Below, in pieces: positions 34,601 to 46,900 of a DNA stretch of 64,000 nucleotides (the first letter of the stretch is position 1; each line of letters opens with the position of its first letter). The translations under genes and the position numbers were made by a program. The notes beneath the pieces are model-generated. The model did no database searches. It was not told where the DNA came from and saw nothing but the letters and a program-made list of their open reading frames with translations. The stretch is from contig NC_134417.1 of assembly GCF_030867145.1 (NCBI RefSeq), positions 6,425,577 to 6,489,576 on the forward strand, written 5' to 3'. This stretch comes from Opisthocomus hoazin. Taxonomy: Eukaryota > Chordata > Aves > Opisthocomiformes > Opisthocomidae.

Positions 34601-36488
34601 AAACACAGAAGCGCAGCCAGGCACAGGGGAGCAGGCCCCAACTGGTGATGCCAGTTTGCAAATGTGCTGAAGACAAGATATGTGCTTAAGGCAAGTATCA
34701 AGCCCTTGACAGACACTAACTTTATCTGCTGTACCAAAACCAAAGCTATTTGTTTCTCTATGAACTTTGGGAAACAAATAACAACAAGTCAAAACTTTGA
34801 TGACTCAAACAGAAATCCAGCAAGCCATTTCCCCTGTGGTTTGCACAGCTGACGTTCACTCCGGCATCAGTCATCTTGGTTACAGTTTGCCTGCACAGCT
34901 TAGATGTTTTGTCAAAAAACTTTTTATACAAAACAATGAAGCACCGATTTGGACCATCACACTAAAGGAAAACCAGGCTTTGCAATGCCTCCCTTCCCAA
35001 ATTGCTTCATGGGCTTCCCTCAGTTGCCAGAGAGGCCTCTTTCTCTGACAGAGTAACACTCCTCAGGCAGTGCCTGCAATGGCTTGGAGACATTTTCCCC
35101 AAGTCCTTCAGCATCCAATTAACATCGCCACAAAAGAATCAGAAACAGGGTGGATGATCAACTGATAAAGGTACATCACCCGCTACAGAGCAGAGAGGAA
35201 AGCTACTGGATGTAGGATGTTTTAAAAGAGAGTCAAGAAGAGAAGGTAAATTTATTGTGTTAGCAAAGCACCTTAATGAAAAAAGCCTAGAAAATAGATA
35301 ACCAAAGAAATATCCCGAATCCTTACTTCTGGCCTTAGCAGAAGAAAGATTAAGTGTTTTCTTTCCCCTAAGCTCTTTCAGACAAGACACATGCTGACTA
35401 TCCAAGCAACAAGGAGTTAAGAGACAGCCAGGGAGGAAAGTCAGTCAACTGGAGAGCGCTTTCCTGCAGGCCCAGAGCAAACAGTTCAAAGTCTGCCCGT
35501 CAGGTCCCCAACCGTCTCCAGAGCAGGGCTGGATGCGAAGGCGCTTGGGCTCTCATTGCTCCAAAGCCCAGAGACCCACCTCCTCTTTGCACAGAGGAGA
35601 TCCAGCCCTACTGCCTGTCACGGCGAGGTTTCCCTTTCCTCAGCAAGCCTTGTAATGCTTACACAAAGGGAAAGCAAAAAATCTCTCCCAGTTTGGGCTG
35701 TGTAAGTTCCCTCGCTGCGTTTTGTTCCCACGTGCAACGGACCGGGCGCAGCGACGTGCACGGCACGCGCCAGGCAGAAAGTCGGGATGCCGTCAGCTGG
35801 GCTGCACAGGCAGCAGCAGCGCCTGCAACCAAGGACAAAATCAAGTCAAAGCAGCAACCCCGAGGGATGAGAGCTACGGATTCCCCCCACACACACACGC
35901 TTGCCCAGCGCGGCGGAGGAGCCCATGTGAAAACGTTGGTTATTACGGAAGACCGCTTCTCTGCAGAGGGAGGGCGAAAGCTGTCACTGCGTCAGGGCTA
36001 GCAGGCAGCGAGTCCCACTCCTCTCTTTCCCCCCCAACCCAAAACAAAACCTCCAAAGCAGAGGGCCCCTGCCAGGCCTTCTCCTTCCGGTTCGCCTCCC
36101 GGGCAGCCCCGAGCTGAACGGCGCGGAGCAGCTCGGTGCCTTCCAGGAACGGCGGCGGAGGACGGGCTGGGAAGGGCCGGAGGGACTCGGCTCCCTGACG
36201 AGAGGGCTCCCGCTCGGCTCTGGGCCTGCGGCGGCGGACAGGAGGCAGCCGGGCCCCTCAGGGGTGCCCCCCCCACCCCAAGCCGCCAGCCGGGCAGGCG
36301 CCGCGCCTCACAGCACCGGGGGAGGCCGCGCCGCTCCGGGCCGCCCGGGCCTGGGCCGCCCCAGGAAGCCGCGGGCCTCAAACGGCCGCCGGGCCGGGCC
36401 GCGGGCCCCCGCTGGGGAAAGCAGCCGCCCTCCCCTCACCGCGGCGGGGGAAGGGGCCGCCCCGCCGCCGCCACCCACCTGCGTCCAT
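16603..36488 (-). CDS. ATG4B: Cysteine protease ATG4B, complete
   Basis: ATG4B trims the C-terminus of LC3/GABARAP proteins to expose glycine and later delipidates them, in the cytosol during autophagy. Exons in transcript order are 36488-36479, 30857-30759, 30213-30142, 28069-27971, 27104-27003, 26217-26145, 25105-25026, 21807-21611, 20608-20530, 19796-19651, 19010-18954, 18661-18568 and 16676-16603. All have GT/AG ends and add up to 393 aa, the human length. The nucleophile is Cys73 in [14 protein letters not shown] (human Cys74; one residue is lost near residue 14). Asp278 and His280 lie in [13 protein letters not shown]. The Trp of [12 protein letters not shown] is present. LC3-interacting motifs are visible at both ends (YDTL at residue 8 and the C-terminal FEIL in EDFEILSL). 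It shares a CpG-island promoter with THAP4 and converges on DTYMK. ATG4A is the closest alternative, but the ends and the synteny say ATG4B. Confidence 0.97.
21808..25025 (-). other. ATG4B intron 7
   Basis: About 3.2 kb of intronic sequence. An A-rich run lies near 24490-24520. I recognise no exon, CR1 or RNA gene. Confidence 0.45.
28070..30141 (-). other. ATG4B intron 3
   Basis: Intronic DNA with AAAC-rich simple stretches near 28265 and a perfect 22-bp inverted repeat at 29281-29351 (listed separately). No other exon or repeat family was recognised. Confidence 0.45.
29281..29351. repeat. Perfect 22-bp inverted repeat (hairpin), ATG4B intron 3
   Basis: The arm at 29281-29302 (GTTTGTGAGCCATAGTTAAA, then CA) is the exact reverse complement of 29330-29351. 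The spacer is 27 nt. A transcript from either strand would fold into a 22-bp perfect stem, the size of a short pre-miRNA-like hairpin. It could equally be a short palindromic mobile-element remnant. Confidence 0.9.
30858..36478 (-). other. ATG4B intron 1
   Basis: The 5.6-kb first intron between the 10-nt coding exon 1 and exon 2. It contains a 13-bp inverted repeat at 31550-31592. The last 600 bp towards exon 1 become CpG-island-like. No exon, CR1 or RNA gene was recognised. Confidence 0.45.
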
Positions 36489-37900
36489 GGCGGCGGCCCC
36501 GCCGAGGGCTGCGGCCGCTGCCGTCTCCGCCGACACATACGCCCCGGCGCGGCCCTGCCCGGCTGCTGGCGCCAGCGCCGCGCCTGCCCAATGGGAGCGC
36601 CGCTCGCCACCGGCCTCCGCGGCGGTTGGCTGCCGGCTGCGCTCGTCACGGTTCGGCGCGCCGCGCGCTGGGGGCTGCCATGTTGCCGTACGGAGAGGCT
36701 GTGCCGAGAGGGGAGCGGGGCTGGGCCGGCAGCGGAAGCTGGGCTGGGCCTGCCGGCGCGTAAGGGCTCCGCTCGTTGCTCACGACGCCGGCGAGAGCAG
36801 CCCGTGACACGTACGCCCGGGGAAGTTCCAACGCGCGGGCGCCGCCATCATGTTGTACGGAGCCGACTGTGCCCCGCCCCTCTACCCTGGGGGGATAACA
36901 CTCTCCTCCTCCTCCTCCCCCCAACCCACCCCTCTCGGAGGTGGCTTTGACGGCTCGGCCGCCGCGGACCGAGCGGTCCGTCGGGAGGCGGACGCCGTGC
37001 GGCGCCAAGGAGGCAAGCGAGCGGCGCCGGCAGCGATCCCCCCCCCCCGCCCTTCAGCAGCGGCGCTGTACGGCGGCGTCCCGGCCAAAATGGCGGCGGC
37101 CACGCGGCGGCCGCCATCTTGGTTGACGGCAGTGCCGTACAGAAACCCCTTCCCCAACGGCGGAGGGGCGGCCGGGGTGACCTGGCTCCGCCATCTTGCC
37201 GTACGGCTGGCGGCGGCCCGGGCCGGCGGGCGGGGGCCGGCGCCGGGGCGGGCCCGGCCGGCGGCGGCCGGAGATGGTGATCTGCTGCGCCGCCGCCAAC
37301 TGCTCCAACCGGCAGGGGAAGGCGCACCGGGGCGCCGTCTCCTTCCACAGGTAAGGGCGGCCGCCCGGCCCGCTTCAGCCCCGCCGGCCCCGGCCCTTCG
37401 CAGGTGTCGCGGCCAGGCCTCCCTCATCCCCCGGCTCCGCTCCGGCGTGGCTGCCGGGCTGGGGTCGGCTGCGCGCCCCCGCGGCGCGTCCCCCTGCCCG
37501 TCCCTCCCCGGCACGGCCGGGCCCCGAGCGGCAGCGGCCGCCCTTTGTTTCCCCTCAGCGCCGGCGACCAGCTCGGGGCTGCTTAACGCTTCCAGAAATC
37601 GGCTCGGCAGCGGGGAGACCCCCCGGCCCCTCGCCGCCGCCGGGCCTGGGCCTGGGCTGCCGCCGAGGCCCGGCCCCGGTCCGTGCCGCAGCGGGGGCCT
37701 GGCTGGGGGTGCTGTCGCGGGCAGGCGAGTCCCCGGGGGACGCCGTGCTCCCAGCCCGCTCGGCCAAGGCGCCTGGCTCAGCTCCTCGGGGGCTGCCTTC
37801 GGTCCGGGCGTTACCCAGCGTGAACGTGGAGAGGGTTGCGGAGGCGGCGGGTGGACGGCGCGTCGGCCGGGCCGGGGTGCTTTGGCGTGGGTTGCGTCCC
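36100..37900. promoter_or_regulatory. Divergent CpG-island promoter of ATG4B and THAP4
   Basis: The two start codons face away from each other 785 bp apart, inside about 1.8 kb of very CpG-rich DNA. Recurrent elements are GCCATGTTGCCGTACGG at 36677-36693, GCCATCATGTTGTACGG at 36844-36860, CTGTACGGCGG at 37066-37076, AAAATGGCGGC at 37087-37097, CCGCCATCTTGG at 37111-37122, GCCGTAC at 37134-37140 and CCATCTTGCCGTACGG at 37191-37206. The GCCATnTTG part is the YY1 core. A CCAAT box lies at about 36588. No TATA box is seen. Long open frames here on both strands are products of base composition. Confidence 0.8.
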
Positions 37901-40900
37901 GGTGCCTGGCGGACGGGCTGCCTCGGAGGGTGGGCGAGCGGGTGGGTAACGGGTCGGTCGCTGGTGAAAAGGGAAATAACGCTTTTCGGTTCTGCGCTGT
38001 TTGGGGAGCGGAGCTATCAACAGAGGGAATGAGTATCAAGTGTTTCGGCCCAAAGTGAAATCCTCAAACGAGCATAAGCTGTTAAAATACAGCTTTCACG
38101 AGAATCTCTGAAATCTAAGAGTACCAGCCCTTCTGATTTCCAAAATGCAACTTATTATTTCATTGTTTTTCTCTGTTTGTTTTCTAGATTCCCTCTGAAG
38201 GATTCAAAGCGTCTGATTCAGTGGCTAAAAGCTGTTCAGAGAGACAACTGGACTCCCACCAAGTATTCATTTCTTTGCAGCGAGCATTTCACCAAAGACA
38301 GTTTTTCTAAGCGGCTGGAAGACCAGCACCGGTTGCTGAAGCCCACTGCTGTCCCTACTATCTTCCAGCTTGCAGAGAAGAAACACGACAACCTGGATTA
38401 TGTCAGAAGCAGAAGAAAAATAGCAAGCCAGGTGCCGCTGCGGGATGGAGAAGACCCAAGGGAAGGAGGCTGTGAGGTAGTTCAGAGGACCTCATCTTCT
38501 GGCCAGGACTTCATGGTGATGCAAGGGACGAAAGAGATGGAGGAGGCGACTTTGCAAGCGGAAACCGGATCGATGTCCGAGGAGGAAGAGAACCTCCACA
38601 GCCAGCTGGACGGCCCTCGGAGAAGGACGTTAGGTGATAACTTGGTTGCAAAGTCTGGACCTCAAAAAAAGCCTGAGAGATCTTCTGTGGAGGACTGTCC
38701 TAAAGCCACCTGGACGGGGAGCTGGGTAGCAGACAGAAGTGGTGTGTCGGTCGACGACTTCACACCTCCCGCTTCTGGTGCTTGCAAGTTCATCGGCTCC
38801 CTTCATTCTTACAGCTTTTCCTCTAAGCATGCGCGAGAGAGGCCGTCTTTCCCAAAAGAGCAGCTGGAAAGGAAAAGGCCAAAGAGAGACGTGGAACCAA
38901 GCTGCAGCAGCCATTTTGCAGGACATGATAAGGCCGTAGCGGAAGGCTCCCCTACTTCGTCCCTCACCGCAACCCCTCAGAAACCTTCCCAGGGTTTGTC
39001 GGCATCTCCAGCAGACCTTACCCCTCAGCCTGCCGCGGAGGCTGTGGTGGGGCGGAAGGGTGACACGGATGCCAACCCCATGTCAATCAACGAGGTCATC
39101 ATGTCGGCCTCGGGAGCTTGCAAGCTCATCGACTCCCTCCACTCGTACTGTTTCTCCTCCAGGCAGAGCAAAAGTCAGGTGTGCTGCTTGCGTGAGCAGG
39201 TAGAAAAGAAGAACGGAGAGTTGAAACTTTTGAGGCAGAGGATCAGTCGCTCTGACAGTCAAGTCAGGAAGCTGAAGGAGAAGCTAGATGAGCTGAAGAG
39301 GATCAGTTTCCCTTACTTGAACAGCCTGCTATCCCAGGACTGTGGTCAGTATTCCCAGTGGCTTTGCGTTGAGGCAGAATTCACCATTTTCTTAGCAAAA
39401 TGAGGCTGTTTAAGTTAGAGGTTGTAAGGATGTGACAGGTAAAAGGTATAAGAAAGGTGAGTTTTTGGAAGGAGAAGTATCAGCTTGTTTTAGACCAACA
39501 GATAGAGGTGAAAGAATTAGGTTTTTGGGAACACGAGCTGGTTCTTATATCCCAAAAGTTTCCGAGGCAATTCCTGGTGTGGAGTGGGAAGTTAAGTCAT
39601 GGTGTTGCAGACAGTTCTTCTGATGCTTGCTTGTTTGTTTGGTGTTTTTTCTTCCTGCATTATTTTAATTTGTTTGTGACTCAGTAGCGCCTGTTAGGAT
39701 TTGCCTGCCTCTGGAGTGTGCATGTGATTTTTTTTTTGGCATGTTAATGAGCTGTCATGGTCAGCAGGTACCTCAGAAAGCTGTTGTAGTCGTCTCCAGT
39801 GATGTAAGAAGTACTTCTGCTCTGAGATTTCATATACTGCACTCAGTACTTGGGATGTATGAAATCCAAGTGAGGGTGGGAGGTATCGAGTATAACAATG
39901 CCGTGATGCACAGTGAGGTCACTTTTTGTGACTGACTGTGTTTGGTTTGATCATTTCCTCCCTTGGAAAGCAGAAGTACTCAGGAAACCAATAATAAAGT
40001 GGGAAAAGATGGAGAATGACTTCTCTATTAATTAGGAAAAAAAAAAAATGGAGACACCTGAAAACGTGGGGGAACTCAGCAAAGGACGAGGTTGTGTAAG
40101 AAGGTTGTTGCAGAGAAGTTGAATAGGGCCGTAACCCTTTCTCTTGCAAGAAAATGAGTGCTTTAATATACAGCTGGTAGAAGTTTTGCACGATGACTCT
40201 AGTTGCAAGGTACAACTCGGGGGAAGAGTTTGGGATCATCTAATGGTGTTTGGTGTTTGTGTGGCTGGGTTGCCTTGTGAAGGATGTGTGACTTGGGGCT
40301 TTCTTGAAGTAGTCGTCACCCATGGATGGTTAGGTATCCCCAGATGGTAATTCTCGCATCTGGTGGTGAAACACTGGAACGGGTTGCTCAGAGAGGTAGT
40401 GGAGGCCCCATCCCTGGAAACATTCAAGACCAGGTTGGACAGGGCTCTGAGCAACCTGATCTAGTTAGTGGTGTCCCTGCTCGCTGCAGGGGGGTTGGAC
40501 TAGATGACCTCTAGGGGTCCTTTCCGACACAAAACTTTCTATGATCTCTTCTGTGGGAGAAGAAACCTCATGGCTAAACCTATGTAGTATTAGACATGGT
40601 CAGAAACGTGATACTGGCATAGGCAGACACATTCTCCAGACTATTACAGTGTGGCCTACTTCCTCACTCCAGTGCAAGAAAATAACCTCCTGACAAAACT
40701 CTTGAAGGTCTGTGCCCAGTGCTACTTTTTGCACGTTTTTAATTTTCCAAAGTATGGGAAAACTTACGCTTTGATTTGAGTAGAGAGAGGAAAAGATTCA
40801 CCCGCCCCCTGCCCTGGGAAATCAGCATAGTCTTATTTATACCTTCTGGTCTGTATTTTTGTATTGTTTTGGTGCTAAACTAAAGAAAATAACTAAATAC

Positions 40901-43900
40901 AGTTTTAGGGTTCCATAATTGTCATTCGTGTGTGTGTATATATATATATGTAAGAAAAAAGGGTGTCTAGCTTTGTTGGAATACCTTCAATGAGATACTA
41001 GTTGCAAAAAGAGTGTCCTGAAGGATGTTTTTCTTTATTCTAGTAGGCACTATGATTTTTCTTTTCTTTCCTGAGAAGGATTTTCTGACACATATGTCTT
41101 TGAGAACGTGAGAATTAATATATTATCTTCTATAAGAACATAAGACTTGCATATTCTATTTTCTAAGGGAAAATGTCTTTTTTTTTTTTTTTAATGAATT
41201 GACCAACTCATTATCTGCTCTGCTGTCTCTTATCAACAGAACTGGAGATTGATATGTGAAAATGAACAATTTGGCGATTGTAGCTTGGTGTGATGGGATG
41301 TTCTTATGGAACCCTTTGGCTGGTGACTTTTTAAAAGGGTTTGTTGGTAGCTACCTGGCTGTTTGTTTTTTTTCTTTTTTAGTTTAATCTTGGTGCTTTT
41401 CTACCTTGCATTGCTTGTTGTGTGCTAATAGCAATAGTTGATGGCAATCAAAATACCAGATTAAGTGCAGCTGGCTGCTGCTGGGCAGAGTCTGGTCTAT
41501 GCCTAGGCAGTAAGTTTTACTGTAATATAAAGCTGGATTGAAGAAAGGCGTTTTGGTGTTCATAAAAAATACAGTCAGATAGCATGTTAGGTTAATAATA
41601 ATTATAGTCTGTGTTAGTAGCTGCATTTCAGTTGTCCTAAGTCATCTGATGTGTCGTTGAGGTAATGTTATTAGCTGTGAACCTGAGCCTGTATATTTTC
41701 TTCTAAAGGCAGTGCCCTGGGGGATGGGGAGTATAAGTAAAGTAACCGACTGGACTGACCATGCAGGTTGTTACGTGTCTGCATCCCAGCTCCACAAGCT
41801 GTGGGACCGCTCTTTGCTGCTGTATAATGTTCAGCCGCTTCTGCAAAATGGTGAGCAGAAAAACGAGCTTTAGGCCTGCACCCATTAAGCAGATATTCAT
41901 TTTGGTACTAGTTCTCGACTGATATTTTCCTGCAGTGACACAGGTGAATTTCTGCTGGCTGCATCCAAAAAACAACCAGCTAGAAAGAGCAGGTTCCTGC
42001 ACAACTTCTGCACACGCAGTCCCTGCCAGCTACACTGGAGGACTGGTGACTCAGTCTGGGTGAGTTTGGCTCACAGCGTGCTCGAACTGTCACGATGTGC
42101 TCAAGCGGTGTTTCCCAACCTGTCTTAACAGGGGGACAGACTAACTGGTTTTAGCAGAAGCCCTGGGCTGTTCTTTGCACAGCTGCCAATAGTGACCTTA
42201 CCCACGCTAAACTTTGAATTTGCTCACTTGTTTGGTAGGAAAATGTTTCCTTGTGTCTTGTGGGCCGCTTCTGAGGTCCACGGACCAAAGGTTGAGGAAT
42301 ACTTCCAGCAGAGGAGCATGGTCAGGCACAGCGCACCAGGCAGAATGAGGTTAGATGCGTCTTCTGGAGAACAACAGGATGCACGGAGAGAAATTAGGGA
42401 GAGCCATCGAGCAAATATAGATCCAGTGTCCTGGGGGAAACTGTTCTGACAGTGCTCTCCTGCGACACACAAGTACTATCTGACCATCTTGCTTTGCTTG
42501 AAGGTTTCGCAGCTCTGCTGCCATATACTCCCTCAGCGCTAGCACAGACAAGACATCTGAGATGCTCCTTTCACTAAATCGTGTCACCTTAACATGCTCT
42601 GGTTTGGTCCTTTTGTAAAACTACGTCTCCCAGCAGGCACTGGGATAAGTCTTACCTAATCATGAGGTCACTTCCCTTATAGCCATCTTATCAGCCCAGT
42701 GCAAAACACTTTCTGGTGAGCAAAGGTGGTTAGAGAGCTAGACCAAGCAATAGACAAACGACTGCAAACTATGGCCGGCAGCGGAGCAAACACAGGTATG
42801 ATTCAGTGTGATTGAACTATCTATTTATCAGAGAGGTAAAGCTGTCAAAATTCAGCCACTTGAGCATGTGTGGAGCCTCTTCCAAACCCCATGTCTGCTC
42901 CCATGAAGGTCATATTAAAGGCAGGAGAGTTTGCAAAATGGGTCCATGTGTAAAATGATCAGGATTTTGCTAAGAATCTTTAGGGAATTCTATTTCCTTC
43001 CAGCTTAGATTTGTTTTTCAATATTTGTATAAAGCCAGCATGCCATTGTTTATAATACTTTTTACGTGCGAATGAAGCATAGTTGGTGAGCTCTGGGGAC
43101 ATGCAGGAGGACTTGAACGTTAAATGTCTGGTTTTGTGCTAAGATGGAGTCCTGATGCCTGGTCTGTGGGGCCTGTGGTGGTGTTTCCCATCAAGGTGGC
43201 AACAGGTTTTTGTTTATGTTGCAGAAAACAAGTAGCAAAAGCGTGTTCCTCAGTGGCAGTGAGAAGAGATGTGGGGTTGTGCAAGGATGCGAAATTCTGT
43301 ACCTTCATCTGTCTGAGCAGGACTTGAACAGCAATGGGTCCCTATCCAGTTTAGCGTCGAAATTAAATGCTTATGATGGGTCACAGAGATGTGCAGTCAG
43401 AAAAATCCCATCTGCCAGGAGAGGCACTGCTAAGCTGGCAGCTGCATGTTAACATGGAGCTGGCTGGAGACACCTCTGTTGAGGGAAAGTGCTGGAATTG
43501 CTTTTGCAGAAGTAGCTCCCTACAGCAGGCACTCTGTTCAGAAAGTAGCACCCGGGTTTCCAAAGTAGAATAATGATTTCAGAAGAAAAATGCTTTCATT
43601 CTGGGGTGGCAGGTGATGCTTGTGATTTTTTTTTTTTTTTTTTTTTTACTTCTGTCTTGTCTGGGATGGGAAGGGCCAGGGTAGAAGGCTGGTCAGTAGA
43701 GTAAGTGGCTGTTACAAAGAACAAGGGATACAGAGTAAGCTAGAAGTGAGATAAGGAGTAGGAATATGTGTGCATGGGTCAAGACTAAAGCTGAATCTGT
43801 GGCAGAAGACATCACGAGCGAGGCCGGATGAGACTTGGCAGTGCCTACGGCCTGAGCATGCGTGCCGTGCGGCGGGTGGGAGGTGAGGTGCCTCGCATCC

Positions 43901-46900
43901 TGCGTGGGAGCAGCCAGCGTGCAGGCACTTGCCTGACCCATGCCAAGTTCGAGGTGGGGTTGATCTGGGAGGTGGCTCTTTCACTGCCCCCTCAGGGAGA
44001 AAGGTGTTTGGAAGGGGGAAAAACAAGACTTTTTGTTCTGCTGTTGTTTTTTTCAGTGGAATGGTCTTGGTTTTTCTAGGTTTTTTTCCCTGTATAGCTT
44101 GTATTAAGCGTTTATTTCTACAGTGAGTCGGCAGTGACTCACAACAAAAAACCAGCTTGCAACTAGGAAGCAATGAAAACGCTAACTAAGGAAAATTCGA
44201 GAGATAGTACAACATATTGAGGTAAGCTCAGGTAGGATGTTCGGGTTTCTCGTAATAGTGTATAATTTTAAAAATGTTTCTCTGTATTTTGTAGTGGAGG
44301 AGAACTTTGGCAGTGACTGTAGGCACTGGAGCATTTTATCACGAAAGTTAGAGACCGAGGTAATAACATGTTGGTGCTTGGTCTTGAAATTAATTACTAA
44401 GAAGGGCTGTAAGATGAAACTTTGTGAATATAACCACATTCCCAGCTTTCAGAGCAGAGATGGAGCTGCAGCATGTCAGTACTAGGAACACTTTACCAGT
44501 TTACTGAGAGTGTAAAGGGGTGCAACACTCAGGGAAGCGCAGCAGAGTACAAAGCCACTTTCTGTACTTAGATATGGAATAAGTGTGCTGAACAAGGCTG
44601 CTCTTTAGTTACCAGAACCTTGATGATGATGATTTAAATCCAGTGAGCGACTCAGCTGGAAGAAAGGACTGGAGGAGGCTGCCCAGCTGTTGTTCTAGGT
44701 CCTGCACTTTGAAGGTTGAGCAGGTGCCATATGAGTTGGTTTGGTTGGTTTTTTTGTTGTTGGTTTGTTTTGATTTTTTTTTTCCCCCTTCAGTTTCCTG
44801 CGGCAAGCATTCCTTAGCTTGGGGGAAGTACGTTAGCTGCCTTGTTAGCAACCAGCTGGCTGCTCACGCCGCAGTTTTGCTGATAAAGCTGCGTAGGGAT
44901 TTGTGCCAGCATAGCTTTCTGTGCCAGGGATCACACTTGAGAGCCACGCTGGCTGAAACCTGTGTAGACGTGGCCCGCGGGGTTTGTCCAGCTGCTTTGT
45001 CTGGTTTGTCTCGTGGCGGGGAGAGCGTGCCATCTCCCACTGCAAAGTGTGGGCAGCTGGTTACAGTCTGACTGTGTTAACGGTGCGGGGAGGGATTTGA
45101 CTGCTAAACCCTCCGTGAATGGGGAAGGTGTGGAAATGGTCCATCCACGAGTTCAGAGGGGTGAAGTGAGGGCAGATGGTGAAGTGAAGATGACCTGGTG
45201 AAGTGAAGATGACCTGTGTGCCCAGGACCTGGGCACGGCGGTTTTGGCCTGAGTGGCTTCCTGAAGAAGAGAGGCCTAGGTGGTCACGTTGATTATGTGC
45301 CTGTGATTTTTGTATCCCAAGCTGTTGTAACCTGTGGGTGTTATGGCTGATTTCAGTCAGATTTTGTAGAGGAACGGAGGTCTCGAAGATACTGAGTCCC
45401 TAAACGGTTTCAAAAAAGTGTGTCATCTGGTAGGGGAAAGCGACTCCAGCAATGTCCTTGTTAAGAAAGAGGCTCTAGTGTGAACACCCTTGTTATTAGA
45501 TAAAAGAGAAACTGCATGTGGGTGCAAGAGAGCTAGCATTAAGAGGACCCAATCTGTGCCTAAGCTTTAAATGTGCGGAAGGGTCGCCAGTGTCTCCTGT
45601 GCTGCAATTTCTCAGACATGGCTCGTGTTCTTGGTGTCGCCACACACTTAGTTTTGAAGCCATAGGAGCAGGTTTGCTTGTAAAAGTGATGCTCCAAGAG
45701 TTTAGATCTCTAAAAAGGGAAGTACACGCTCCTTTGTCAGTGAAGTTCCTCATGACAGTGACTGCATCTATAAACCTGTTGTTTGAAGCAAAGCAGCTCA
45801 GCAGACAAAGATATTTTCCTCTTTACACTCTACTTTTTGGTGCTACAATAGTGTTGCATTTACTCACCCCAACCATAACATAAGAAGCAAATTTCTTTTA
45901 AAATCATGGCTTTTTTGTTTTTTCCCCGATGGACTTAATCAGCCTCTCTCCTGTCTGCCTTCCCGCTCTTGCTCTTCCACTCTCTCAGCTCAGCTGTGTG
46001 GCAAGAAGACTGCCAGGGAGAAAAAAAGACTTAGTCCACTAGTCAGAGACCAACACCAAAGGTAAGAAGAGAACTGCACGGGATGTGATCAGGATGTGTT
46101 TACTCTTCTGCACTTGACTGAGTCTCTGGTCCTTATTCCCACCAGCACTTCCGTTGCTCTCAGCTTTTCCAAGTGACATAAGAACTAAAAACCTCATGTT
46201 GGCTTCACTGCTATCCAGGTAGTTTGGAAAAAGTTATAATGGCTGCTTGGCCACGTTGTCTGCCCAAATGCTGTAGACTTTGGGATATGCAGTTACATCT
46301 TCTCTTTTTCAGCTGGGTAGAAGTCCAGCTCCTTGGGATTGAGGCTAGCTTGCCTGGTCAAGCACCTCCAGCTGGGCTCGACGCTCTGCAGCAGGGCAGT
46401 GGGGTCAGGCTGGAAGCGATCGGTTGGCTTCTCTTGGTTTATAACCGAGTCTAAAGAGTGGAAATGGCTAAAGCCATTTCTTCTATTTGTCATTTTGATG
46501 CTTTGTCCTGAGATGCTGCGAGATTGGTAAGCAAAAGAAAATGAAGTGCCTTATCATGGAACGCTCTGGTGACAGAAAGCATCCCGCATACCCAGGAGAG
46601 GGCAGCAGCAGCCCGGGCTGTTGCTTCTTTGGGCCTTTCCAAAGCTTTGTGCTTCCCATTCATGGTGGGAGTTTGAGCCTGCAAAAAGCTTGGAGAGAAA
46701 CGCAGTGTGTGCAGTGGCAGGCGAAAGGCAAATGCCGGTTGGACAGGAGCGGGATGTTCTCCTTACTCGCAAAACTGTGTGCTCTCAGCATGAAAGTAGA
46801 AAGGGAAACTGGTTCCTAAGAAGCAGGGTAGAAGTATGGGGTTTCTTGTAGCAATATTTTTGGTCCTTTGGTTGCTTGCAGTACAGGTGGAAGGTAAGTG

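Noticed and set aside
36850-38058. 402-codon plus-strand and 385-codon minus-strand frames around THAP4 exon 1
   Set aside because: CpG-island composition suppresses stop codons. The real THAP4 exon 1 is in a different frame and the frames show no known domain.
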